Assembly (NCBI RefSeq): GCF_016920785.2
Contig: NW_024609835.1
Coordinates: 175,870,798-175,934,797, forward strand
Source of the DNA: Ixodes scapularis
Lineage: Eukaryota; Arthropoda; Arachnida; Ixodida; Ixodidae
Length of the DNA: 64,000 nucleotides
Direction of reading: 5' to 3'
Shown: piece after piece, positions 11,034 to 22,560 of the stretch
How positions within the stretch are numbered: position 1 is the stretch's first letter
How the letters are laid out: each line of letters opens with the position of its first letter
Notes under the pieces: model-generated
What the model saw: the letters and a program-made list of their open reading frames with translations, nothing else
What the model was told of the DNA's origin: nothing
Database searches by the model: none
Translations under genes and position numbers: made by a program

Positions 11034-11607
11034 TCGGTGGCTAGAGGGAATGCAGACAAAGACGGCTCTGGAAAGCTGTAGATTAAACAAAACAGTTATT
11101 GCCAAAGAAAGCATTTATGACAATTCTAGGGGAAGCTCATTGTTGTTTGAGGCGAGGACGGGTGTTCTGTGAACCAGAACATACAGAGTGAAGTACCAGG
11201 AAAGGGATACAGTGTGCACTGCTTGTGGAGAGGAGGACGAGACGGCTGAGCACTTGATACACTACTGTAAAGGTCTTCACCCTATGCCTACCGAAGACAA
11301 CATAGGGTTAATAAAGTCATTGGGTTTTAGAGACAGCGAAGGGGGAGTGGATTTCAAGACTGTAGAGATTACCAAGCAAAGATTAAGTGATTGGTGGCAG
11401 GAATCGAGAGAAAACTAGGTATTTTCTTATTCAGTGATGGCAAGGGGGTTTCATAGCCTCACTTTCTTTGCACTGCGGAGTGAATATAAATTTCAAATTT
11501 AAGTATTCTAAGCTTAAATGGTAAAACAAAATGGCTAGGTGGCGTAAGCTACCGCCCGGTCCAAAGGGCTCAGCCGTATTCATCCATCCATCCATCCATC
11601 CCTCCGC
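11034..11607 (+). pseudogene. LINE C-terminus and 3' UTR, copy 1
   Basis: The protein resumes as RWLEGMQTKTALESCRLNK, continues past a stop near 11170, then to 11418. It carries a CTACGEEDETAEHLIHYC zinc-knuckle (C-x2-C-H-C) and ends TKQRLSDWWQ. A 3' UTR follows, ending AATGGCTAGGTGGCGTAAGC and a (CATC)n tail at about 11580-11602. A second, more open copy is at 35438-36001. It is the 3' part of a non-LTR retrotransposon; I do not assign the clade. One internal stop marks it as dead. Confidence 0.7.
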
Positions 11608-11956
11608 TCCCGATTCCCCGCCCCTCCTCTCCTACTTTCGGCGGCCACTTTTTTTCGCGACGTGCCGGGCTCTCTTCGTATAGAGGAGGTTATGACATGA
11701 CACACAAAAAGATCACACGCACGCACAGACAAAAGAGGCCCTTATCTGTGGGACACCTCGGGACATGGCAGTGACCTTGATAAAATCATCGACGACAGCA
11801 CACATAAAACGAAGACACTGCAGGGCATCGCAGTGACCTTGAAAGAAAAGTTCCGAACTATCCTAAACATAAGCACCAAAAAGCACACGTATACCCTCCA
11901 AAAAGGTCACCAAGTTGTGTTCCCCAAAATAAATCCTCTCGTGTTTTTTTTTTTTC

Positions 11957-12384
11957 TTGTTTTTTTTTTTTTTTTTTTTTTTGAAGGGGACGTGTTGTTT
12001 TGGTGATAATGTTTAGGATAGTTCGGCACTTTTCTTTCAAGGTCACTGCGATGCCCTGCAGTGCCCTCGGTTTGTGTGTGCTGTCGTCGACAATTTTATC
12101 AAGGTCAGTGCCATACCCTGAGGTGTCCTTCAGATAAGGGCCTCTTTTGTCTGTGCGTGCGCTTGGTCTCTGTGTGTGTCATGTATGTTCTCTCCATTCG
12201 GAACTGTTTTCAACAAAAGAGATTTCTGCGTAGAGTGTGGTTGGGCAGGGCTTCGTGGGTATATATAGGACGGTCAGAAATAAACCACTTAGTTGAGTTT
12301 GAGACGTCCCTTGCTGCGTCTGTCCCTTCTACTAAAAAGTTTCCAATTTCTTCCATCACAGTCTCAGGTGTTATATGACATGAT
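11957..12384 (-). repeat. retroposon-like repeat H, copy 2 (uninterrupted)
   Basis: Read on the minus strand it runs from 12384 to about 11985 and ends in an A tail (T-rich 11945-11983 on the plus strand, interrupted by CTTG). It matches H1 in order across all three H1 pieces. With H1 it forms inverted arms of roughly 190 bp (about 11702-11895 and 11990-12185) around the poly-A/T centre. Confidence 0.65.
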
Positions 12385-12802
12385 TAGCTATAACCAGCTC
12401 GCCTGCACACTCATTGTCTTTTCACTCATAAGAAGTGCTTAGGTGTTCCTCGAGCCTTTTCTTAGACTGTATGTTTATTAATGCAGAGCGAATACGATCC
12501 CTTTTGTCTAAGAGCGTCAGGACAATATACTCTCGAAGCGCGAACTAGCATCAGGCCTCATAAATACCACTAAGGATTCGGCGAGCTAGCAATCCACCCT
12601 GATGCCGCGACGGAGGCGATACATGCAGAAAGACGCTTTCGATGAAACGTCGCATGCTTTGTCGATGAAACGAACATCATTCAGTGAAACTAACTCTCAT
12701 TAAAACGTTGCGGTGTCGCGAAACGATCTGCCGATGAAACATCGTTTGGTGAACTGACTGCCACTCGGCATAGTTTTGAAGTGATAGGCCTAGTTTGCTT
12801 CC
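12385..12802. other. unassigned sequence
   Basis: I see no recognised gene or repeat. A motif CGATGAAAC recurs several times between about 12640 and 12745. Confidence 0.35.
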
Positions 12803-14653
12803 GTTGACGTCAACGTTACTAAAGCACTCAGCTGGGAAACTGCCATAGAGACTGCTCTGAAAAAGTGGCCCCGATCTGTCCTCGAGAAGCGAGCTAATGG
12901 CGAACACAACGCCGCCACTTCTCCCGCAGCGGCCACTCGAGGAACTGCACGTGACATCTATTTTGGCTTTAATCGGCCGTTTTGGCGCCAAAACAGATAC
13001 AGCTGAAGAGGTTACAGGGGTGCCATCCAGTGTTGCGGAGTTGCCACTCCGGAGTTGGAATGATTCCCGGAATCATTCCGCATTTTCACGACCCTGGAAT
13101 GGAATGGGAATGGAATGGCGGCAACGTTGAGGGGAATGGAATGAGAATGGAATTAGGTACCTTTTGCTCGGAATGGAATGGAAATGGAATAAACACGGTT
13201 CTTCTTTTTTTTTTTTAGTGATCACGGTCAGCTAAACCGAGCCAGTCAGCGAGTCAGTTGCTCAGAAATAAAATGAGCAGGAAACTGCTAGCCCGCGTGG
13301 AGCCCTAATAGACTTGTACGCCAAAAAAATGCAATAGAAAAAACAAGCGTCAAAGCAAAGGGGAAAAGGGGGGTAGCGTGGCGCCTTTCACGGACGCGCA
13401 GGCGTCGGGCTTCGATGGCTTTACACGAGAGCGAAACGAGAAACCAAGCACCAAGCAAAAGAAAAGGGAGCGGCAAAGAAAGAAACCGCCATGCACAACT
13501 CCTCATCGTCCTTCTTGTCATGCTTTTTTTTTTGTTGTTGTTGTTGCGACGGTTTGCAGAATGCACGCGCGCGCACAGACTGAGATCTGGGAGCGGAAGC
13601 GACTCCTAACTCGCAGAGCTCTGATAACTCGTTGACTCGGGCGCCGTCGAAAGATGATCAGGTATTGTTTTCTTATAGTTCGAGGCGCGTTGTTTTGCAG
13701 GCAGCCAACCCTGCTGCCTTCCATGTTCATTCGTGCGCACTCCTTTGAAGTGGGAAATGTGGGTTTGCTTCGGCATTAAAACCAAAGTGAGATTCACTTC
13801 CCTCTTCTCTTGCGCTTTGCTCCGAGGCTTGTTTTTTTATACTGCATTTGCAGTGTAAGTCCGCCTATTACTTGGTCTTTGTTCCGATGCTTGTTTTCTG
13901 TGTTATATATTTTTGGTAGGTTGGGGTTACAAGCAAGCTAGCGGATTCTCGCTCACTTGCTTTGACTTTAGTCTCTGCATACTTCGTTTCACCTTGCGAT
14001 GGACCGCTGCGGACGCTACGAGTCACCCTGCAATCCAGCACCGTGAGCGGGACTGCAGGGTCACGCGACACTCAGAAAGCACCTTCGATGGCTCTAGTAC
14101 TGTCTGTTGAGGTCCATCGTAAGATGAAGTAGACTATCGTCACCGCTCTTGGTGGGACCAAACTGACTAGACCTGCAGAAAGATCGTCCCGCGCCAGACG
14201 AGGCGCGACCGTTGCTGTGAGGGCAACTGAGAAGGAGAGCTGGGTGATGGCTGCCACTGAGGTTTTGGCTTCCGTGCGTCTCGGCCGTCCGGTCTGCATT
14301 CGTGCTCTTTGTCCTGGACCCTATTTGAGGCGGTGAGAAGTCAGTTGGACGGCGCTGTTGAGGAAACACGGGGAATGTCAATTCGAACGGTGCGGTATTA
14401 CCCCGTTAATTGTATCTTGATGTGAAAAGCTTTGTCAACGCTCACTTCCCGACCTGTCGCCACAACGCGAACCAACACCGAGAGAGAAGAATGAGTCGGT
14501 TGGTACCGTCTTCTGCCTAAACCCGCCACTCGATCAGCGCGAAGAGGAACATCACAATTCGGACGAGAAGACTCGGATAAATACAAATCGAGTCATGGCA
14601 TCGTAGAAGACATTTTTCTACATTAGTCGCGAAGAAAATAAACAAGCTGCACG

Positions 14654-14845
14654 ATGAAAGTTGTGCTACGAAACTATACACAGTGCAGTTGGCGTATATT
14701 ATCGAACTTTATTCGCCATCTGAAGAGGAAGCACGAGAATGAGTATGCGAAGGGTGGAAAAGGGCAGGCGAACCAGCCAAAAATTGAATTGAATATGATA
14801 AGAAATATCGAGATTCGTAAAGCAAGCGTGAACTTAAACGTTTAA
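14654..14845 (+). pseudogene. BED zinc-finger remnant of a hAT-like transposase
   Basis: A 63-residue frame reads LSNFIRHLKRKHENEYAK. This matches the C-terminal half of a BED finger (conserved Leu/Phe, HLKRKH with the two zinc-binding His). The N-terminal cysteines are largely lost: only one Cys remains in the upstream stretch. BED fingers sit at the N-terminus of many hAT transposases and bind the element ends. Its position near the left end of a hAT-bounded segment supports that reading. The rest of the transposase was not found. Confidence 0.5.
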
Positions 14846-15303
14846 AACAGATTTCGTGACAAGGTCTATACGGTCCCTCGTGCTGCGCCGCAGAGGTTGC
14901 ATTTTGTCAGAGGATGTGTTCTTGACGCTGTGCATGGAGTCGCTTCCAGCAGTGTACACTCTCAACAAAAGGGTTGTCGTGGGGTACTAGCTTTGGGGTA
15001 GTCAGAAGCCGTCACAGATATCGCTACCCCACCTTCGTTATACTGACAACCCCACGGGTAATCACACGGCACGCAATCAACAGGTTGCCAAAGTGAGCAC
15101 CCCCAAAAGCAACATGGCGGCTGGCAAGCGACAGTGGAGCAGTACGAGTAAGGCCTAGCGAGCTGGACTGCTTTTTGCTAAAATACGATTCTCAAGTGCG
15201 TGCGCCCGTTCGCGGCCTTCCGTGCGCACTGAAGCACTCCAAAACGCGCCTCGAACCACGGACACCGCACTTATTACGAGTAGAGGCGGCGATGTGAAAG
15301 GAA

Positions 15304-15329
15304 GGGGGGGGGGGGGGGGGGGGGGGGGG
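15304..15329 (+). repeat. 26-base G homopolymer
   Basis: An uninterrupted run of G. Similar long G tracts on the same strand occur at 23929-23946 and 28999-29023. Confidence 0.95.
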
Positions 15330-16466
15330 CATTTGAGGGGGTTGTCCGCGACTGCTTTCGCGCGGCCGGCTGCATTTACTTCGCGACCAGAAAACATTCA
15401 AGAAAGGAATCGTATAGCGACAAATGGAATGATATCTTTATTGAACAGAGCGTCTCCTTGCTGTGCTTGCCGCAAGTGATCCGGCGGTTTCGGTTGACAG
15501 CGGCGAGGCGAAGCATCACCGATTTAAGCGGCGTCGGTTCCGATCGTTCAATGCTCCTGCTCACCTGTTAGCATTCGTTATCCACTTCCAAGTCCCTGGT
15601 AATCCTCACCGCGTTTGTGCACGCACTTCGCGCTATTCACCGCACGGAACACCCATTCAACTGGCTATGAGACTGATCCCGCTAGGACGAGAGGCTGAGA
15701 ACCGAACCCTTTGGGGCTGCTCCGTCAGCTCCGTAAAGCCATGGAACGCCTCCATGTTTTTCACTCAAATAAGTAGACACATAAACGCGCGACTCCTTGA
15801 ATTGGGCGGCGCCACACGCCACCTAACGGACAGGGTTCAAACTAGAAAAAAAAACGAAACCTACAGTTTGTGTTCATCGCTTCGCCAGACATTCACGTAT
15901 GTACATATTCTACTACACACATACCCGACGTACAGACACCATAGCATTCTACACAGGAACGCGTTCAGGCACAGCACAAGGTACTATATGAGATATTGAC
16001 ACTCTACATTCCTATACACACGTCTAGTCGACACCGCCACCTTATATACTGCTGTATTTTCTGTGACCGATTGGGATGGTGACCACTGTCATATTTTGCA
16101 TAAATACGAAAAGACTGTGCAAGGTTTACGCGTATATATTATTTTCCTCTACTTCCCTTAGGAAATCGCTCGTATCTCTAATGTAATCCATTGCAAAAGT
16201 GAACTGCAGGTTATGAATAAATTTGAATAGTTGCTACACGTCACGTTTTGATCAGTTTCGTTTTCTCGCTAGCCTACACTTTAAGTATACAGAAGCCTGT
16301 TTAATTAATCGTGTTAATTATCGAAAACAGTTTCTGCAATCACAACTTTCTGAATACGCTGATGCATTTTCTTTTCTCTTTTTACATATCCGAATGACTT
16401 CAGCGGCGGTTGAGTAAATGTTGAGTACACTGAGCGCGCGCAGGTGATTCTAGCGAAGCCCGTCCG

Positions 16467-17535
16467 CCGGTGTAGGACGCCGATCTCACTACCCCTCTGC
16501 TTCGACTACGGTAGTGGTTATGGCGTACGCCAAAATCAATACCGTAGTCTTTTTCGCATACCCCAAACACACTACCCTTACGCCAAATTCAATACCTTGA
16601 ATAACGTCGGTTCAGCAGGGGTTGAGCTCCGCATTCCGCTAAAACTGGCGGAAGTAACTTTCTGCGGCAAAGTACTCTGATTGTTTGTTGTTTGTATGAG
16701 CAGTGGAACGCGCGCGGCAGGCGTTGTTAATTTTGATTAGCGTTGATACGGCTGACGGCGCACAAAACTGAAGGGCACAAGCAAGGAAGCTTGGAGTGAT
16801 TCTGTGTCGATGTGATTTGACGTCGCTTCTTTCTGTTTCTTCAATCATGGTGCAAATGCAGGTGCCCGACTCCCGAACGATTCGAAGGCAAGAGTGGTAG
16901 CCTGCCTATCCGCTGGTCTTTCAATCGCATCCACTGTCGTCATTTTGGGCACAGCGGAAGAAAATAAGACGTTCACTATTTTAAATAGCGTGCGATCGGC
17001 CTGTCTAGGCTCTGGCGATACCGTTTCAGGCTGTAGATGAGAAAATTTAGCCACTACAGTACGACTGCTAGCCTGGGGTCTGTGCCTCACAACAGATCGA
17101 AACGGGTAGGGGTGGGGATCCCTGGCAGCGGGACCTTTCGCCGTACGAGCTGCGGTGCGGTAACACACTCGACCTCCGATACCCCCTTGGGTCACAGCGC
17201 TTGCTGAAAGAAGTTTGGATCGTTTTACGCAGATTTTGCAGTGCGTAGGTGAGACGCACGACAGCTACGTACTACGTCCTAGATGCCCAAACTGAGGCTC
17301 GCTACTTGTGCGCGGCTCTCGTGATCTGGGGAACAGTATGCTCGCCATGAAAATGTTGCAGTGAGAAGTACGGAAAAGTAATATTATAAAAGTAGAGTAT
17401 TTAAAACTGGCTTGCACTGTCACTGAACCTATGAAAATAAAACTGATTAGGAATGCCTATCAAGTTGCGTCGGCACAGGAATTCAAACTTGTTGGCCCCA
17501 CCCCCGCTCCTAAATTCTTCCAATGTTACTGGCAG
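16467..17535 (-). repeat. repeat U, copy 1
   Basis: About 1.07 kb that recurs in opposite orientation at 31694-32881. Read on the minus strand it starts CTGCCAGTAACATT (17535) and ends CCTACACCGG (16467). Both copies keep the small frames ending FESFGSRAPAFAP and starting MIEETERSDVKSH. I do not recognise these as a known protein. The end near 16500-16550 holds short inverted motifs around GGCGTACGCC and ACTACGGTA. Class unknown. Confidence 0.65.
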
Positions 17536-18379
17536 TTTTTTTTTTATTATTATTATTAATATTATTATTATTGTAACTTCAAAAGTCCCAGCAGGGGCAT
17601 TACATAAGGGGCGGGGGAAGGGGGAAGGGAAGGGAAGGGGGGGGGGGGGGAGTACATGAAAAATACAAAAGATCAACATATGAACAGACAGGTGGCTGAC
17701 ACCTACAGGGCTGGTGAGTAATATAAACAGTGAGAACAAGTGTGTGTGAAATAAAACTGGTACATAAATACACTAGCTAAAAGAGTAATCGAAGCATTGC
17801 GGAACAAGACGGGGTCACCTATTGCCGGGCAGAACCAGGGTAATCACAGACTCACACCAAGCATACCGGAGCTTCCAGTCGGGCTCGGTGTCCTGAAAAG
17901 CGCTGCAGGTGCTCAAAAACAAAAGACCCCCAAAGGAGCCGATAGAATTTAAATGGGTACCTGCCCACTTCGTGGTAGAGGGCAACAAACTTGCTCACCA
18001 GCAGGCCTGCGCGCTGACCTACCGGGCCACAGCCATCGAAGAGGTGCAGGACCAACCCATGGTGACCTAAAAGGAAATGCTAGTCACACTCTACTGCAAG
18101 GAAAGGTGAAGACTGCCAGCCCCGCATTCTAAGTTAACGCTGGAGGAACAGGTAGCATATAGGCAAATTCAGTCAGGGTCCTTCCCTCACCTCCTTTTAC
18201 TCAGTTGTATATGTTCCCCACTCAATACAGTGGGAACTGCCCAGTGTGCCAAGAGATAGGAACCCTCTGTCACAAAATAGGTGAGTGTAGATTCAATCAA
18301 GACCACCCACTACCCCCACCCTTCCCCCTGTAGAGCGATGGGAGAACTTGCTGTCCAGCCCCGCCCTGAAAAATCAGCT

Positions 18380-18865
18380 TCAATTGGTCAACAGGGGCCA
18401 GGCACACAAGGCAGCATATAGGACCTCGTGAAGGGGGAAGCCCTTCCGTTTGGCAGAGACCATCGTGCTGAAATGCTCAGAATAAAAGTTTATTCTCTCT
18501 CCCTCTCCGATTGGTTGAAATAGTTTGTGATCCGAGATATGGTGACATGGATGGTTTAGTCGTGACGATGCTCTTCTAGGAGGAAGTAGGAGTGGGTTAT
18601 GAAGCATTGGATTATAATAGAAAATTTTATGAAATGGGGTTAAGCATGATATCTTATGGCGTGACTTATACAGCTGGAATTTCAGTGCAGAGACTCTAGT
18701 TCTTCGGTAATGATCATTAAGAATCAACCTGGCCGTGCGATTTTGAACTGACTCAAGATGGTTAATGAGATAAATTTGATGAGCATTCCGAATTGCTGCT
18801 GCATACTCCAACTTAGGTCCAACGTAAGTCTCATATGCCATTTTCTGGAGATGAGATGGTGGCAC
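18380..18865 (-). pseudogene. LINE C-terminal (thumb) region
   Basis: An open frame of 161 residues contains YVGPKLEYAAAIRNAHQIYL and LESVQNRTARLIL, the conserved post-RT segment of CR1/Jockey-group LINEs (usual form is RPKLEYAS..WNP). It sits downstream of the RT remnant on the same strand and upstream of the 3' UTR. Confidence 0.75.
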
Positions 18866-19138
18866 CTTCAGATTTCTTTTGATGTACCCGAGAGTGTGCG
18901 AAGCCTCTGCCGAGTCTGTTTCAATGTGGTTATTCCAGGTTAAGTCACTAGGCAGTGTTGCACCAAGATATTTATAGATGGAGGCAGGCAGAGATGATTA
19001 GTCCAGAGCCAATGGAATACGAAAAATATGGTGTTACATGTTTTCAAGTAAAGCGAAGTACTTTACATTTTGGTATGTTTCATGACATAAGTCATTTGAA
19101 ACACCAGGCATGAATCAGGTCAAGGTCACTCGGAAGAT

Positions 19139-19699
19139 TCAAATGGTCATCAGACAAAGTAATATTGCGATATAGGACACAGTCATAAGCAAAGAGACAA
19201 AGCCTACAATCGATAAGTCGTTAATAAAAATAAGAAACAGTAGTGAACCTAGTAATGCCCCCTGTGGAACCCCAGATATAACGTTAGTAAAATCTGACTT
19301 ATGGTTGTTAGCCAGAGTGCGAGAAAAGAGAAAGTCACGAATCCAAGAAAGGACCAAAGGGTCGATGCCCGGGATAGAAAGTTTTGAAATTAGATGACGA
19401 TAGGGAACTCTGTCGAATGACTTCGAGAAGTCGAGGAATACAGCATTGGTTTGGCCCTACGAGTCAAGGTTAGCGATTAACTTGTGTTTGAGTTCAAAGA
19501 GTTGCGTCTCGCATGAAAAACCCCTACGAAATTCATGTTGATGATTGTAAAAAATATGATTGGCTTCTAAATATGATATGGGATGATAGTTTGAGGCCAG
19601 CACACGATCACCGCTTTTAAAGACCGGAATGACCTTCCCCAGCTTCCAGTCCAATGGTGTACGCCGTTCCACCTTCAGTCCGAGCACACTGGACGCCAC
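19139..19699 (-). pseudogene. LINE reverse transcriptase fragments
   Basis: Two frames on the minus strand (19699-19457 and 19357-19139) carry WKLGKVIPVFKSGDR, NYHPISYL, HQHEFRRGFSCETQL and then SGVPQGALLGSLLFLIFIND. The catalytic YADD box is not intact: the sequence passes into FVSLLMTVSYI, the frame-shifted remains. Between the pieces lies the AVFLDFSKSF-type motif A in another frame (about 19400-19440). Confidence 0.75.
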
Positions 19700-20069
19700 G
19701 AGCTATCCCAGCCGATACAGCGTCGGGAGAAAATCGTGTGACCTTTCAGTTGGCCAGAGCGACGCAGGGAGCTCAAGGTCACATGACACTCTCTCAACGC
19801 TGGATTGGCTGGGATGGCTCCTAGCGTCCGCTGTGCTCGGACTGAAGGTGAAACGGAGTATAGGCAATACTGCTGCAATGACTAAGAAAATATGAATGTG
19901 AGGAATTCACTACATATTACTTTGGTGTTGCTAAGAATTTTGGGGCTAATATTGTCTGGACCACAAGATGATGAGAGTTTTAAACCTATAAGTCAAAGTA
20001 TTCTGGAAGCAGAAATGTTAGTGTCAATGGGCAATGGGGGTCATGGGCTCAAAACCAGAGCAAGGCAAA

Positions 20070-20995
20070 CTATATAGGTATATGATCAACGCTTTCGTTT
20101 GATAGTATGAAAGAGAAATATTTGATTAAAGCTGTAGCGCAATGTGGCTCACACACGGCATCTACATTTTCATTCTTTAGTCGGATAGAGTCAGTATTAT
20201 CTCTGGGTGAAAATACCTTCCAGAACTTCTGGGGGTTACTTTGCAGAATTCTTGGCAGGCCCAAAGAAAATAACTTTTTTTTCGACAAACCTTATGCTCT
20301 GTACAAGATTTGAGACATGAAAAATATTTGTCCCAGACTTTGTTATTATTTACTTTTTTAGCTCTTTCATACATGTGCTTCTTTTTGTTATTTATAATGA
20401 TTGTAAAGTTTTATATTGTACCAGGGGTTATGCCCGTCGCTCTGTACAATAACATTCGGAACAAATTGCTCAGTTAAAATATTAAGTTTGTTTTTAAATA
20501 GTGCCCAGTTTTCTTCCACCGATCTTGAACGAAGGTTTTCGACATACGACTGATAGAACGATGACACATTCCGATTTATGGTGACGTAGTAATCGCCTTT
20601 GTTATAGCTCACGAATTGTTTGAACAGTTGGGCTCAGCGTCGGCACAGGGATAGATAACTCGATGTTCAAGATGCCGTGGTCACTTAAGCCAGCAACACA
20701 GTTGACAGTTTTTATTATTTCTGGTGTGCTTGTAAGGGTACGGTCAATAATATTGTCGCCACAGGGGGGTTGTTCAACAACGGGTTAAAATTCAAACATG
20801 AAAAACTCTCGCGCAGCATTCGAGCTGCTCGTGGTAAGATGAACCCAGTCAATGTTTAGAAAATTTAAGTCGTCAAAGATAGCAAAGTCTCCTTTTGGGT
20901 AAAGACTTTAAATGTCGAGCACTATGGTGTGCAAAGTGTCGCAGTGCTCAGAACCATTGTTCGGTGCCCGATAATACGATGGGCAGGAGATCAAA
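20070..20995 (-). pseudogene. LINE endonuclease end and linker
   Basis: Minus-strand translation of about 20790-20640 gives DNIIDRTLTSTPEI and GLSDHGILNIEL, which is the end of an APE-type endonuclease with its SDH motif. The frames 20612-20388 (ENWALFKNKLNILTEQFVP) and 20288-20070 (QKFWKVFSPRD) are the endonuclease-RT linker. The 5' endonuclease part continues beyond the MITE at 20999-21869. Confidence 0.7.
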
Positions 20996-20998
20996 CTA

Positions 20999-21869
20999 CC
21001 GTATTTGCACGAATATAACGCGACCACGAATATAACGCGAGGGCAGTTTTTGATGCCCCCAAAAAGAAAAAAAATATTATTACTATCATAACGCGAACCG
21101 ATGCCGCGTCAGTTTCTCGCACTCGGGGGCATAGCAGAAGTGAAAAGTCAATGGAAATGGAAGAAATATCAGTTTATGTTTTGACTGCACTCATCCTCAC
21201 TGCTCAGGTCCTTCCGTTTACAATCCACTTGGCGACTACGCAGGTATGCAGCAGCACGGCACCTGCTTGTCTGGTAGTTCTTCTTTCTTCCGTGGGAGCT
21301 CCTCGGCAGCCCACAATGCAAACAAGGCGCGGAAGCAGAAGCACCAACACACAAACACCAGACCACTCTGGAGCAGAAACTAAACAATGCGCTGGCAGAA
21401 AAAGACTGCTGAACCCGATACACGATCACACTTCTTGTTCTGGTCCCTCTTCGTAAACAAATGCCTCATGTTGCACGATTGCGTAAATGCGGTCGGTGGT
21501 CCTGGCTTGGCTTGTGTTGATTTGACTTGGCCCGGCTTGGCTTGGCTCGAATTGGCCGGTGCTCGCATTCCCGCATGGCGCGCGCGCGTGCAGCGTGCGC
21601 GCGTTGTAAAAACACAAAAGCGATAAAAATGCTTTTTTATGTTTTCTATTCGCCCCTTCACGTGGCCCAATGGCTAGAAAATGCCCCTCCACACCCCCCC
21701 TTCTTTTTCCATTGGATCTTTTGCATTGAGCCGGGGGGATGACTTTCTCCTCTGGCTTTCTCCAGACTCGCGCGCCTCGTGGCTGAACTCGATTCCGAAT
21801 ATAACGCGAGGTGCGTTTTGGAGCACGTAATTTCGGAAAAAAACTCGCGTTATATTCGTGCAAATACGG
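20999..21869. mobile_element. 871-bp TA-flanked element inside the LINE
   Basis: Terminal inverted repeats CCGTATTTGCACGAATATAA (about 25 bp) at both ends are flanked by TA (20997-20998 and 21870-21871). The TIR core AATATAACGCG is repeated just inside both ends. TA duplications fit the Tc1/mariner superfamily. No transposase is recognisable. LINE endonuclease reading resumes on the far side (VVNTGPWGQVQIKYPL on the minus strand), so this inserted into the LINE. Confidence 0.8.
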
Positions 21870-21970
21870 TATAAGGGGTACTTTATTTGAACTTGTCCCC
21901 ACGGCCCAGTGTTTACTACCACAGCATAACAAAGAAATTGAACCTAGTCATCAGTCGTGGGCACATTAAC

Positions 21971-22560
21971 AGCAGAAAGTAACAGTGTTACAGTTACAGT
22001 TACCTAGGGGGGAAAAGTAACACTGTTACAGTGACAGTCACCGGCTTCAAAAAGTAAAATGTTACAGTTACTGCAAAAAGAGTAACGCCGTTACTTTCTC
22101 GTCACAGTACAAAAATTGGACTTAAGAAATCACAAACCAAAACAATATTATTTTATTTGTTACACTATACAGTAAGAAGAAAGGTAAACTGAGAAATTAG
22201 AAAAATTTAAACCCAAAGGGTGTTTCTTTTTTTTGTGTGATTCGCCATTTCAGCATTTTGATGTGCATAATTTATTTGCAATAATTGATAAGCCAATGCT
22301 TTTGATGAGCGACATCGAAGATGACGCTCCAAAGGCCGCTTTTTATACGACCAAAGCGCTGGTAAGAGCGAAGCACTCGTATCCAGACCGTGCATGACAA
22401 GCAGTCTTGGGCAGTAACTAGCTACTAGTAATGCGTTACTGGTAACTAGAGTTACTTTTTGGTAACAAGTTACTCTTTACTGCTGGTAACTTGTAACTGT
22501 AAGACTGTTTCTTTTGTATTGGGTAACTGTAACTGTAACTCCACGCATTAAACAAACGAA
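21971..22560. repeat. GTTAC-rich hAT-like subterminal sequence
   Basis: There are dense copies of GTTACAGTTAC and AGTAAC at 21975-22110, and again at 22402-22550 starting CAGTCTTGGGCAGTAACTAG. A CAG start followed by short subterminal repeats looks like hAT ends. I could not identify the partner terminus or a TSD. Confidence 0.4.

Larger units (their letters stand above)
10121..11694. mobile_element. 1.57-kb inverted-repeat element inserted in H1
   Basis: The left end CATAGCCTCCTCTATACGG and the inverse of the right end CATAACCTCCTCTATACGA match over about 27 bp with few differences. The flanks carry ACATGAC at 10114-10120 and 11695-11701 (7 bp, or 8 with one mismatch). The uninterrupted H2 copy shows one such site. 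The element itself contains a 273-bp palindrome (10471-10743) and a LINE 3' fragment (11034-11607). Superfamily is uncertain; a 7-8 bp TSD is compatible with hAT. Confidence 0.6.
7361..11904 (+). repeat. retroposon-like repeat H, copy 1, in three pieces
   Basis: The pieces 7361-7481, 10036-10120 and 11702-11904 join to about 409 bp and match, in order, the uninterrupted minus-strand copy H2 (12384 to about 11985). It ends in a short A run (CCTCCAAAAA). The gaps are filled by two inverted-repeat elements. I cannot name the source sequence. It has no clear tRNA promoter, so it may be a processed RNA copy, a SINE-like unit or a partial LTR. The mosaic structure is directly visible; the class is unknown. 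Confidence 0.65.
13200..16466. other. mostly unassigned interior of the 21-kb segment
   Basis: Apart from the BED-finger remnant (14654-14845) and a 26-G tract (15304-15329) I recognise no genes. A (GTT)n run lies near 13530-13545. A locally palindromic GGGTAGTCAG/GGGGTACTAG area occurs around 14980-15005. Confidence 0.4.
17541..21955 (-). mobile_element. CR1/L2/Jockey-type LINE, broken
   Basis: Read on the minus strand it runs from an endonuclease part (21955 to about 20690, interrupted by a MITE) through the RT (20612 to about 19140), the C-terminal region (18865-18380) and a long 3' UTR. It ends in (ATT)n at 17541-17572. Recognisable pieces include DRTLTST and GLSDHGILN (endonuclease end), WKLGKVIPVFKSGDR, SGVPQGALLGSLLFL and PKLEYAAAI. 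Multiple frameshifts and stops make it non-functional. Confidence 0.75.

Noticed and set aside
21426..21932. 168-residue minus-strand open frame
   Set aside because: It spans the end of a TA-flanked non-autonomous element and LINE sequence, has no protein motif and is a chance frame.
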